Shown here: piece after piece, positions 1 through 11,014 of the stretch
Numbering within the stretch: position 1 is the stretch's first letter
Layout: each line of letters begins with the position of its first letter
Source of the DNA: Batillaria attramentaria
Taxonomy: Eukaryota; Mollusca; Gastropoda; Batillariidae
DNA: 64,000 nucleotides
Reading direction: 5' to 3'
Assembly (NCBI GenBank): GCA_018292915.2
Contig: JACVVK020000197.1
Location: forward strand, 382,501 to 446,500
The notes under the pieces: model-generated
Databases searched by the model: none
The model's input: only the letters and a program-made list of their open reading frames with translations
Told to the model about the DNA's origin: nothing
Made by a program: the position numbers and the translations under genes

Positions 1-456
1 CACAGTGCAGGAATGTCGCTAACATCAAACGAGCATTGACGATTATAAAGAGGCCGGTATCAGATCAGCGTGTGGCGGTGGTGATCTTGGTCGGTGTTTG
101 TCGTCAGTAGTGTGAAGTTCTCACTGGGATAACTTTGTTGTCACGTCACTGTGATGCTGGAAAAAAAAACAAAAAACACAACTTATGACTGATTTGGAAC
201 AGACCGGCATGGTACAGCAACGTTTGTGACCAGTAGCAACGTTTCATAAGGATATATATAACAGTGACACATCATGTGATGTGCAAGTGTGGCCACTTGG
301 TGGCGCTGTATCAGTTCGGTGTTTTGAAGAAGGTCTGATAAGGAGTTTCTTCATTCGTCTTTGCAGAAAACGTAAGTTTTGTATTTTTTCTTTTCTTACA
401 AGATTCTACGGAATTCTACTTCATACCTGTAAATTACTTTCCCTGGAATATTGGGG

Positions 457-544
457 TTTTTTTTTTTTTTTTTTTTTGTTTGTTTTTTGTGGGGGGGGGG
501 GGGTTGTTTTCTTTTTCTTTTTCAAAATTTCCAGTGTGCATGCT

Positions 545-590
<46 letters not shown>
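457..590. repeat. Homopolymer T and G runs followed by (GT)n
   Basis: A T run of about 19 bases, then a run of 12 G, then 45 bases of pure GT dinucleotide at 546-590. These are simple sequence repeats. The surrounding sequence (1-985) shows no coding exon I can support. Confidence 0.95.
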
Positions 591-591
<1 letters not shown>

Positions 592-984
592 TCTCAGCAC
601 CCTGTACGTGGCACCTCCCCTATCGGCCGGTTGATAAACCTCGCACACACAAATCCATTTTATCTGGCAGCAGTTATGACTAAACACGTGAAAAATGTTC
701 AACCCCTCACCAACATTCCAAAGCCGGGTTGTTAGTATCTGTCACAGCGTCAGTTAATGTAACGTAACCTCACTTGCTGCTGAGTGCCGTGAACTGATAA
801 GCCGTTCGTGAAGTAAAATGTGCGTCGGCTTCAGTATCACAGTAACACACTATCATTCATGCATCATCGTAGACGAGACTCGCGTTTTCCAAGCATTTTC
901 TTTCGTTCTGTTGAAGTACAAGGAGCTTAAACTGTTGTTATGGAGCATTTACACATGCTTGGGCCGGAACTTACAGAGAGGACG

Positions 985-1295
985 GGTGGATGTTTGGGAG
1001 TTTAACGTCCTTTTCCACCACGTATGGGTGGTGTCAAAGACGGGGCAACGAGAAAAAGCCAGCACAAATATTGGCCCCAGGCGTTACAAGGAGAGAGGGG
1101 GAAGGTAGGGACTGGTGGTGGGGGGGGGGGGATGGGATGGGGGGGGGGTTGAGATTTCACGTCTTTCACACTGAAGATGGGGTCAGTGGGAAAACGAAGG
1201 TCTGTAGGCTGTGCAAACTTTGGCCCTAGCGGGATTCGAACCCTCGAACCTTCCAATCTAGTCGGACGCTCAAGCGTCTGAGCCATCCGTTATGA
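985..1295 (-). mobile_element. tRNA-derived SINE (family A), minus strand
   Basis: On the minus strand a tRNA-like head lies near 1216-1295. It has a good box A (TGGCTCAGACG) and box B (GGGTTCGAATCCC), the internal RNA polymerase III promoter of tRNA-derived SINEs. The 3' part near 985-1080 carries a conserved tail: the complement of TTGCCCCGTCTTTGA, then TGGAAAAGGACGTTAAAC. The same tail recurs at 6153, 18949, 41608, 46310 and 59463. A G-rich insertion at about 1121-1149 separates head and tail. The acceptor stem does not pair as in a functional tRNA, so this is a SINE and not a tRNA gene. Confidence 0.75.
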
Positions 1296-1433
1296 GATAT
1301 ACTAGAAGTTACAACTTTGACTTTTGCTGTATGAGTGGAAAATGGTCAGGGCGGAACCAGGCATCTTCAGAAATTCACGTCCTGCTGAAACTGATTGTTC
1401 GTGCAGTCAGCAGTAGATCAAGTCAGTAGTAGA

Positions 1434-1457
1434 TGACGTCAGTAGTAGATGACGTCA
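1434..1457. promoter_or_regulatory. Two perfect CRE-type palindromes (TGACGTCA), 16 bp apart
   Basis: TGACGTCA occurs at 1434-1441 and 1450-1457 inside a short direct repeat. CREB/ATF proteins bind this palindrome. No gene start is seen downstream, so the sites may simply be part of a small tandem duplication. Confidence 0.3.
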
Positions 1458-1535
1458 GTGTGCAATTTTATTTACATAAGGTAAGCGTCTGTCTGTTGTC
1501 TCTCTGAAATCACGTGATTATGGTGAAGTTCAAGG

Positions 1536-1735
1536 GGATGTGGTCTAATGGTTAAAGTATCCGACTTCCGATCCTGAGCCGCCCGGTTTGATTCCCTGGT
1601 GGGCAGGAAGTTGGATGGATTTTTTCCTTTCTAAATCGAGTCAAAATCACGTGCAGACTTGTTGACGGTGGCTACCCGCCCTCGTGTACACACGCACGCA
1701 CAAATATCAAGTGTGCACGCTAAAAATCCTACTTC
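1536..1735 (+). mobile_element. tRNA-derived SINE (family B), plus strand
   Basis: A box A match (TGGTCTAATGG) near 1540 and a box B-like GGTTTGATTCC near 1587 are spaced as in a tRNA. They are followed by a unique tail with cacgtgcagac and an ACGC-rich stretch. The tail differs from family A, so this looks like a second SINE family. The acceptor stem is not complementary, which excludes a working tRNA gene. Confidence 0.55.
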
Positions 1736-3953
1736 CATCTTTCAAAGAAGAGTAGGCTGTGGCCGGTGGCGTGGTGAGACAGAAGTACTGTCGTACGCAC
1801 CACAGTGAACAGCAGCGTGACGGTTTGCACATCAAGTAGCGCTTACTGGCAGGAAGTTTTCACTGCTTCGTCCTTCAGCCCTGCGGCGCCATGAGCATTT
1901 CAGACGAGATGGATATGTGCACCGAGGAGAAGTCTACCATGTCATACCATATGCCATACCATACCAAGTTCCAGACTTTTTCGATCTTTTACTCTTGGAC
2001 AGTAGTCTAGATTGATCCGACGGGACAAAGCCAGCAATGCATATATCATCATATGTCTGCTTTCTAAAACAGGCTCTTGGAGTCGTGATTTGACTGACTG
2101 AAACTTGAAATAGTTTTAGGACTGAACTCGATAGCGCCCGCGCGTGACTCTACAATTGGATCCCCACGCGAAACAGTCGAACTGGGAAGTGTACATTTAT
2201 GCAAGGTTTGCAGTTTGTGTGTGCACAGAATGTCGGAGGAAGGTACATGTAGTTCTGCAAAAAATGATGGAAGCTCAGTGTATATTATGTTTCTGGCTTG
2301 CATTTGTCATCGATGTTCCAGCTTTATGTGGGACTGCTGTCTATAGCACTCGACGTGACGGTTTTCTACACGGATATAAAGATCCCACATCCTAAAAATA
2401 TCACGTGACCTTTTCGTACAATCATGTTGTTTATCCTGGGTTGCGGCAGTTGCTCATTCGTTTTTAACTACATCGAAATCTGTCACAAGTAGTCGTCATA
2501 AATATGTCGATACAGTCTCTTTCCGTGTGTGTGTGTGGGGGGGGGGGGGGGGACTTTCACACAACAAATACACACCCCCAGACAATAGTACTCTCACATT
2601 CAACTTGTGTACGTAACTAAACAAATCATCAACAAATCAATAGAATTATCGCCTCTGGCAGTCGTTAGAACCACCATTATCATTTCGGTAAGTGTCCATT
2701 AACACTTGGATTTACAAAGAAAGGAATCAAGTCTTTTACTTCTGCTGTTCACAATCCGCTCTTTGAGTCGTGTGCTTAGAGTCAGCGCTGTTGTGAAGTT
2801 ATTTACATTTGCTGTAGTCAGTTCTTTTCGTTCTACTGTAAGTGGAGTCAACAGTTGCAGTTCTAGTGTTCAGTCAGCTCAGTTCAGTGTCAAACCATTC
2901 AGTTTGCATTTGCTGTAGTTAGATTTTTAAGTTCTACTCTAAATGGAGTTACTTCTTTTAGTTCGATTGTTCTGAATCAGCGCCATTGTCAAGTCCTTTA
3001 CAGTTGTGTAGCTTTGTGCCTCTTAGCTTGTTTGCATTCTCCTTTCGTCACCAGAACAAGTTGAAAACAGGCAACGCCTGACGATGTTACGGCAATTTCA
3101 TATTTCTTTGTCATTGCCTCCTTCACAACTATTGCTTTGTACACCGACGGAATAGTTGTACTGAACAGAAGAAAATCTTTCATTAAATTTGTTGTCGGAG
3201 AACTAGGGAGTATTTTCTGTGAACTCAGAACAGAATCACATCTTCACTCATACAATTTCCGGCGAATCTCCTGTTTGGCTGTAGAAAGGATCCGAGGAGA
3301 CCGTAAAAATGGAACTTTAAAAAAGGACTAATCGATCATTTTTCCTGTTATCTCCTTGTATTTTCGTCCCCGTGACGTCAGGGAGTAGAACGACGTACGT
3401 GGCAACGCGCGCTCAAAACCACTCCACGTCAAACCCCGATGTGGCCAACTGAAACAGTTCATTGACTTCACTCTGTGATTGTTTTGGGCGAGACAGGCAC
3501 GGATAAAATATTCATGTCACGTAACCGGTCGTTGGAGAAGAGTGTTTTCACAGGAGTTGAGGTCACGAAAGACTGCTCGATAAAGGTTTGGCCACCAGGG
3601 TGTGGTCTTTTTAGAAACATCAAAAATACACCTGAAGGTGTTCTAAAAAAAAAAAAAAAAGCTTTCAGTGATATTGGCTTTAGAGCAGAATTCAGTGTTC
3701 GGAGTGATGGGAACTACGACTGATCTGGACAACGCGCGTGTTGTAGATTGCAGAACCGGGTGTTTGGGGGTGTACGTTCTACCGAAGGGCAGAGAGAAGT
3801 AAGGTTACCTGTGATTCTGAGTGAGATGTTAGGAATAAAGAATATATAGCTGTTGTTTGCGAGTCTGTCCGTCATGTACATAAGCATTAAATATCACGTG
3901 CACGTTAAAGATCCAGTTACGTTCGGGAGGAGTCGGGGAATGTCGGGAAAACG
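1736..3953. other. Non-coding host sequence
   Basis: No ORF with splice-site support or recognisable protein. It contains a G run at about 2539-2552 and an A run at 3646-3660. Degenerate motifs with GTTCTACT-type words around 2750-2990 suggest old duplicated sequence. Nothing else is seen. Confidence 0.6.
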
Positions 3954-4076
3954 TACATAGCCTACATGCAGGAAGATGACACAGCCTACATGCAGGAAAA
4001 ATGACAGCCTGCATGCAGGAAAATGACACACAGCCTACATGCAGGAAAAATGACACAGCCTACATGCAGGAAAAGA
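3954..4076. repeat. Tandem repeat, about 25 bp x 5
   Basis: Five imperfect copies of a unit containing CCTACATGCAGGAAAA and TGACACAG. Each unit includes the 8-bp palindrome CTGCATGCAG or a one-base variant. Confidence 0.85.
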
Positions 4077-5373
4077 AAAAAAATGGGTGGCTAAAGGTGA
4101 CGCACTACCGTCGGCGGAGCATCCCGAATTTCCCCACTGAGTAATGGGATGTTAGATGTAGAGCGGTAACCAGTAGCCAGGAAGGACAACTCGCACATAA
4201 AACACACAAGTTTTTAACCCCGTGTCCTGGTAATCCTCCGCCCGTCCCAATCACTAATGGCCAAACTTCTCTGTTTCCTTATTGTTTAGGGAAATTACTC
4301 CTCACTTTTTTGTCCACGTTGCCATGGCGAATCCATACAGGGCTTGTCCTTTCACAGTCGGACGTGTGAACAAGCGGAAATACCACTGCATTATTAATGT
4401 GCCCGCATGACTTCATATGATGTGCAGCAACGCCTCTCCTCACTGGCCCGTGTTGTGTTGTGAATGTCTAGGGTCTTCTCCCTGTATGTCGTGAGCGCAC
4501 ACGCTGATACTGAACTACTCGTACATCTCCGTGAATAGTTTGAACATTTTATACAGCTGCATGAGTTTGTCAGTAACATTCTGCTGATTTGTTCACAAAA
4601 AGAGGGGAGGGGGGAGGGGGTGGGGAGAAAATGTTTGAATGCAGATTCTTGTCGACGAATGAGATTTTTAGCGGTGCTTTTGCTTAGAGGGGAACACGAG
4701 TCAATTTTTCAGCCTCCTAGATCGTCTTCGGCCGCTTCCGATACCAGGCGCGTGCAAAATGGCAGGTTTCTTTGACCCGTCCTTGCTTAGATACAATCCA
4801 CCATGTACGTCTACTGATTTGTCACAGTCTTGCGAAGGGGAGCTGGTGGGGGGGGGGGGGCGTAACTGTCCCAGTAGTTAGAGTATCTACTTGAAACACA
4901 TTTTGGATATTTTGAAAGTTGCTCATCTTAGGGGAGACCACTTTTGTTATGGCATCGAGTCACTTTTCTACTCCACTCCCTCCCCCCTCCTCTTCCCGTC
5001 CCGCCCAGTTAAAAATGACAGAATTTTGGAAGCTTTGTCCCTTGTGAAGGCAGAATTTCCAATGCTTTTAACTCCAGCAATTTTAACTCAAGGCTTTGTG
5101 ATTCTGCTCAGAGCTGGTTTTGCTCCCTTTTCGTCTTTCCATTTATTTTATGAGTCATTCGTTTGCTTTCTCGCATTCCAAATGAAATTTGTCGGAGTGA
5201 ATATCGTTTGCTGCTTACAATGATGAGATTTACTGTTTACTGCTGTGTGTAGTGCTCAGGGACCTTACCGTGGTGTCATGTTGAGTTTGAACGCCTCACA
5301 TCGTACGCTGTTTTCTGACCGTGTCATGATCATCGGATTTCGAACCGGCAGTAAAACTAATTTGGACGGGAGA

Positions 5374-5374
<1 letters not shown>
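4077..5374. other. Non-coding host sequence
   Basis: No supportable gene. G-rich runs lie near 4601-4626 and 4847-4861. Short ORFs here have neither homology I recognise nor splice signals. Confidence 0.55.

Positions 5375-5446
<72 letters not shown>
5375..5446. repeat. (GT)n microsatellite
   Basis: About 72 bases of uninterrupted GT dinucleotide. Confidence 0.97.
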
Positions 5447-5448
<2 letters not shown>

Positions 5449-6121
5449 AGCCATTTACAATTTCCGTCTCATTGCTTGGGGAAAAAAAAAGGACAAACCG
5501 CAAACTTCAGTATCTGCAAATTTCTCTGCAGTCAGAGAATCTTGGCTGCGTTCATTCCCTCGGCTTGTCTCGCCGTAGCAGGGGATTAGTTTGCCGTTTA
5601 ACGACCAGAAACGACGACATCAATACGCTTGTGACAGTAAATCTGCTACTGCCCTTTTTCAGGGTTACAGAAACCAGTTTAAACAGTGTTACATAGTCCC
5701 ATTTCGTTACAGAAGACACAAACAAGAAAATGGCAGCCATCGACTTTGCATTTCTTTTATTATTCAGTACTAATGTGAAAATAGCATTACATGTAGGTTC
5801 CTTAGGCAGCCTACTGGCGAGGTCTGCCCTGCAACGTGTAGCCTCACATCAAGGTCTATCACCACTAACTGCCGGCAATGAAGAGCTTAATTACTTAGCG
5901 TTGTTAACGTCTGCTTCTTGAGAAGTTAGTTCCTGCCCGAGTTACAGCACCGAGCTGAAGGCGGGAACTGGGTTACCTGTACCTGAACTGCCCCGCACAC
6001 CTCCAGTCGGTAACTGCCGGTACACAACACGACACTTGGGGGTCTGTGGTTGAGGTCTACTGATGGTGATCATTCATTTATGTGGTTGTAAACTGCGGGA
6101 GGTGAACTGAAAGATCTGATG

Positions 6122-6123
<2 letters not shown>

Positions 6124-6155
<32 letters not shown>

Positions 6156-6345
6156 GCCGGGATTACCATGATGGCAGAGCGCTGATCTTTCGGGTCGGGC
6201 CAGCAGGTCGCTTGGGTCGTGAGTTCGAATTCCAGCTGGATGCCAAAATTGTGTCGGCATTTTTTTTTCCCGTTGCCGTGTCTTTCATATCACCAATATG
6301 TAGTGGAAAAGGACGTTGATCCCCACCCGCACTGTCGGACAGTTT
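6124..6345 (+). mobile_element. (CT)n followed by a family A SINE
   Basis: Thirty bases of CT at 6124-6153 run into a tRNA-like head with box B (GAGTTCGAATTCC) near 6221-6233. The conserved family A tail with TTGCCGTGTCTTTCATATCACC and GGAAAAGGACGTTGA follows. The tail sits only about 150 bp upstream of the 42-bp minisatellite, whose unit resembles this SINE's 3' end. Confidence 0.7.
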
Positions 6346-6483
6346 GTGGTGGTAGTGGCGACAAAGACATTGTACTGCTTCAAATGGCCTGGTCACCTCT
6401 ACTCGTACAATCTAAAACATTGTCTTCTAACGACTGTTCAACGCCAGTGTGAAGTTTCTGCACATTCTCCCGTTATGAGTAAC

Positions 6484-7600
6484 CTCCTCTGTTGACGTTA
6501 ATCCCCCAAACACCCACCCACCCTTTTCCTCTGTTGACGTTAAACCCCCAAACACCCACCCACCCTTCTCCTCTGTTGACGGTAAACCCCCAAACACCCA
6601 CCCACCCTTCTCCTCTGTTGACGTTAAACCCCCAAACACCCACCCACCCTTCTCCTCTGTTGACGTTAAACCCCCAAACACCCACCCACCCTTCTCCTCT
6701 GTTGACGTTAAACCCCCAAACATCCACTCACCCTTCTCCTCTGTTGACGTTAAACCCCCAAACATCCACTCACCCTTCTTTTCTGTTGACGTTAATCCCC
6801 CAAACACCCACCCACCCTTCTCCTCTGTTGACGTTAAACCCCCAAACACCCACCCACCCTTCTCCTCTGTTGACGTTAAACCCCCAAACACCCACCCACC
6901 CTTCTCCTCTGTTGACGTTAAACCCCCAAACACCCCACCCACCCTTCTCCTCTGTTGACGGTAAACCCCCAAACACCCACCCACCCTTCTCCTCTGTTGA
7001 CGTTAAACCCCCAAACACCCACCCACCCTTCTCCTCTGTTGACGTTAAACCCCCAAACACCCACCCACCCTTAAACCCCCAAACACCCACCCACCCTTCT
7101 CCTCTGTTGACGTTAAACCCCCAAATTCCCACCCACCCTTCTTCTCTGTTGACGTTAATCCCCCAAACACCCACCCACCCTTCTCCTCTGTTGACGTTAA
7201 TCCCCAAACACCCACCCACCCTTCTCCTCTGTTGACGTTAATCCCCCAAACACCCACCCACCCTTCTCCGCTGTTGACGTTAAACCCCCAAACACCCACC
7301 CACCCTTCTCCGCTGTTGACGTTAAACCCCCAAACACCCACCCACCCTTCTCCGCTGTTGACGGTAAACCCCCAAACACCCACCCACCCTTCTCCTCTGT
7401 TGACGGTAAACCCCCAAACACCCACCCACCCTTCTCCTCTGTTGACGTTAAACCCCCAAACACCCACCCTTCTCCTCTGTTGACGTTAAACCCCCAAACA
7501 CCCACCCTTCTCCTCTGTTGACGTTAAACCCCCAAACACCCACCCTTCTCCGCTGTTGACGTTAAACCCCCAAACACCCACCCACCCTTCTCCTCTGTTG
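6484..7600. repeat. 42-bp minisatellite, about 27 units, derived from a SINE tail
   Basis: Near-identical units of 42 bp, a few shortened to 38 bp, each contain GTTGACGTTAAACCCCCAAA and the CACCCACCCACCC block. The block GACGTTAAAC..CAAACACCCACCCACCC also ends the family A SINEs at 18949 (near 19089-19115) and 59463, which points to origin by amplification of that SINE tail. Because 42 is divisible by 3, the array reads open in most frames on both strands. Those ORFs are artefacts. The minus strand reads GGGTGGGTGGG-N5-GGGGG in each unit, a textbook G-quadruplex pattern. Confidence 0.95.
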
Positions 7601-8153
7601 CTATATCCTCACGGTTATTTCCAGCCATTCCTTGCATCCCACCATACTCAAGGTTGTCTGCCGCTTCAAGCTAATACTAACGATAATATCCGTTAACTTG
7701 GAACTGACCCCCACGTCCTCATCACCGTCGGACAGCGGATCAAGGATATCGACCTGATTGTGCAGGCTAATGAGTGACACGAGGATGGTAATGTCACCTG
7801 AAGATGACTTGGGGGACCTGTAAGGTCTGTCTTGCCAGCAACCACCGTCCTGTAGGGCAGCAATACCGAGAGGCCACCAGATGACAGCTTCGTTAATATT
7901 TTAGTAGGATCCGTCCACCTCCCGCCGTTAATAGAGAAAATGCCGTGCCGCCAGCCTCCCACCGCTAATAGAGCCAGTAATGGAGCGGGTATGGGTGCTT
8001 GGTAGGGTCTGGCCGATACTGACGTGGCATGTTGAAAACTGAACAGGTCATATTACCTAGCAGTGGCAACGGCGGTTGCATTTAAATTCAAAAAAAAAAA
8101 AAATCAGTGTACGCATCCTATTTTATGAAAAACCTCTAGTAAGTAAGTAAGTC

Positions 8154-8158
<5 letters not shown>
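7601..8158. other. Non-coding host sequence
   Basis: Unique sequence after the minisatellite, with no exon or RNA gene recognised. An A run lies at 8091-8103. Confidence 0.5.

Positions 8159-8216
<58 letters not shown>
8159..8216. repeat. (GT)n microsatellite
   Basis: Fifty-eight bases of GT dinucleotide. Confidence 0.97.
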
Positions 8217-8217
<1 letters not shown>

Positions 8218-8468
8218 CGTGATTGCAGTCTCTCCGTAGCGTATCATCTGTCTCCCATCAACCAAGAGTTGCCTGCCGTGAAACAAACAGCACTTCGGTG
8301 TTTGTGCGATCTTGCGGTAAGTGTACACGTGGTCGCGTGCGGTCACTGCGTGGTGCAGACTTTTCCCTGTATTGTTTTTGGATCCCCGGCAGTCAGTTCC
8401 TATGTTTACTTGGCACACCATGTGTCTGTCGCTACCTTTGAAGCCGGAGAATTGGAGATTGGTTATTC

Positions 8469-8616
8469 TGTGGCTGCATGCTTCACTCAGTGTAGCCAAG
8501 CCGGCTCCATGTTGTTCTGTGGCTGCATGCTTCACTCAGTGTAGCCAAGCCGGCTCCATGTTGTTCTGTGGCTGCATGCTTCACTCAGTGTAGCCAAGCC
8601 GGCTCCATGTTGTTCC
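8469..8616. repeat. 49-bp tandem repeat, 3 copies
   Basis: TGGCTGCATG starts at 8471, 8520 and 8569, and the units are almost identical. They contain TGTAGCCAAGCCGGCTCCAT. The near-identity implies a recent duplication. Confidence 0.92.
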
Positions 8617-8988
8617 ATTGTTTCATGGTTTGCTCATTTAGGCTCAGTCAGTCTTCTTCCACGTCAGTGCGGGTGGTTGGATTTTTCCTAGGCGCAGGCC
8701 ACCGTGATGCTTGCTTCCCCAGCCAGTTACTAGTCTGGTCGTTGCAATGCGATGAACAGCAACGTGTTGTATCTGCTGCACAGCAGTAAAGGTCCATTAC
8801 AGAATTAGCAACAGAATCTGCATCAGTCAGTTGTCACGCTGTTACGACTCAGATTACAAAAGTAGGAATAACTTGAACGGTTTGCCAAAACGCCGCCACT
8901 GATGGTGATTTAAAGTTGCATTAATGGGAATTATTTTCAATGCTGCCGAAAGAAGGTTAATCAGTTTTCTCTGAATCTCTTTAAATCT

Positions 8989-9012
8989 GGGGGGGGGGGG
9001 GGGGGGGGGGGG
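8989..9012. repeat. G24 homopolymer
   Basis: Twenty-four consecutive G, a likely place for assembly length errors. Confidence 0.95.
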
Positions 9013-10979
9013 AAGGACATTGCATTTCTTTGTTTTCAAGTTGTTTCTAGAAGTAGAGACTCGTAGGTGCAAATATACGTCAGTTGACGTCTGTGCTATC
9101 AACACTACTTATCAACACACTATCATATCAACCACCTCATTGAGCAAAACGTCTAGACCAGACCAGTCGTGTCCACACCTATTTTAAACACCGCTCACAC
9201 CGGCTGACAATAGACGACCCCACTCGCCAAGCCCCGAGGCCAAAACCCCGCCCCTTTACTCTGCTATATATTGGCAAAACACAGTACGCCCATGACGTCA
9301 TTTTTGGAAAAAAGGTTTGATTTGAAGAGGAAAGAGATTGACGTAATGGTCTTTTTCCTCTGATGTCAATCGACTTACTGCTTTCTTTCCATGTTTCAGT
9401 CATATCAAACTACACGTGCTTCTCTCGTTGTAGTGTGTGGCAAAATGTGTGCCAGACCATGCCATGTGTTGCGCTCATTATACCGAGGGACGCGATTGGC
9501 TAAATTCTTGGGTCTCGACCCTATTGATCGACAGGAGTGGAGTCGTCCATTTGACGAAGCGGTGGAGGTGGTAGAAGCGATAACAAGCATACACACACAC
9601 ACGTTCACAACTTCTTTCATCATGTTCTCGTTTGAAGCCACTGATGGGTCGTACAAAGCGTGGTTAGGATGCTCCGTGTGATGACACGCTGTCTGTCAAA
9701 TTGACGAGGTATGCAGGGACTGACGACCGGGGCCTACAGACAAAGCATTGGCCATTAGTACGTCTATTTATCGAGTTTCCACTACTTGCTACAGCTCCCT
9801 AAAGGCTGACATTTTACAAATCTATTCTCTACTGCAGATGAGTGGTCGGAAATAGAACAAATTATCCATCGACACATAGCAATTAACCTCGCTTATTGTG
9901 CAATGCTAGTTCATGCCTTCGGTGTCGGTAACAGTTCTCACGTTCGTGTCTGGAAGCGACCTGCGAAAAAGAAACAAACAAACAAAAAAAAATGCACCAG
10001 TTGAAAGTGCCCGGGGATCAGTGTTTTCCGAACATTTTCCGAATGGTTAGCTTCGGATAAGGTTCAGCTCTTTTATTGAAAAGAAGAAGAAGAAGAAGAA
10101 TGCTGTATGCAGCACTGTGGTAGTATTTTTGGAAACATAGGTTGGATGATTATCAGATCACAAACGCTGAGATTTCAGTTCATACCTGTCTTCACTTCAT
10201 TTTGAAAATTTAAATCAAAATCATCCACCTGTGACCTCTCCTCAAAGTTGTCCTTAATTTCAGTGTAGAAAATGGTGTCAGATGTGGAAACCATTGGTGC
10301 GTCTTTTTTTTTTAATTTACACACTGGGTGGGGTGGGGGGGGGGGGGGTAAAGGAAACTGGACTTTTTCACATTTAAACGAACAAATTAACATATACTGA
10401 GTATAACTGTTTTTGTTTGGGTTTTTTTAAAACCAAAACGGACTTTGCAGGAGTGGAATATTGACGTGAACTGCCTTTCAAGGAAAAGTTGACACCGAAA
10501 ACTGCTGGAAACTGAACAAATTGTCGTAAAACTTTGTATTCAGACTGTGTCTTTGTATTCAAACTGTGTCTTTGCTCTTTTTAAGACCGCTTGCTCTCCT
10601 TTCTAAACAAGAAATGTTTTTGTCCGGGTTTGTTTTTTTGTGTGTAAAAATGCGTATTTCGTGTAGTCAGTGTTTTCTGTTTCTTCCTTTTTCGGACGTA
10701 CAGCAGAAACTCGATTATGACTTTCATTCTCGAATAAAGACAGTTTATCCATTAAAAAAAAACAAAAAAAACTTGTGGTGTCTGGTTTAGGCAATATCAA
10801 AGCCGGCGAACTCTTAATAAAACAGAGGACATTTCACTATGATATTGCGTGGCCTCTTCGTTATCTTCCGACAAAAATAATTTCGATTACTGAAGAGTTC
10901 AAAGAGGGACATAACTTCTTTCTAGCTTTTGAATTAGAGAATGGTTGGAGCGCTCCATAGCTTGCGTTATAAAACCTCG

Positions 10980-11014
<35 letters not shown>

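Noticed and set aside
1216..1606. tRNA genes
   Set aside because: Box A and B are present, but the acceptor stems do not pair and conserved SINE tails follow, so these are SINEs.
6427..7505. Long ORFs on both strands over the 42-bp minisatellite (up to 247 codons)
   Set aside because: The unit length is divisible by 3 and the unit lacks stops in several frames, so all frames appear open. The peptides are pure repeats, without start context or splice sites.
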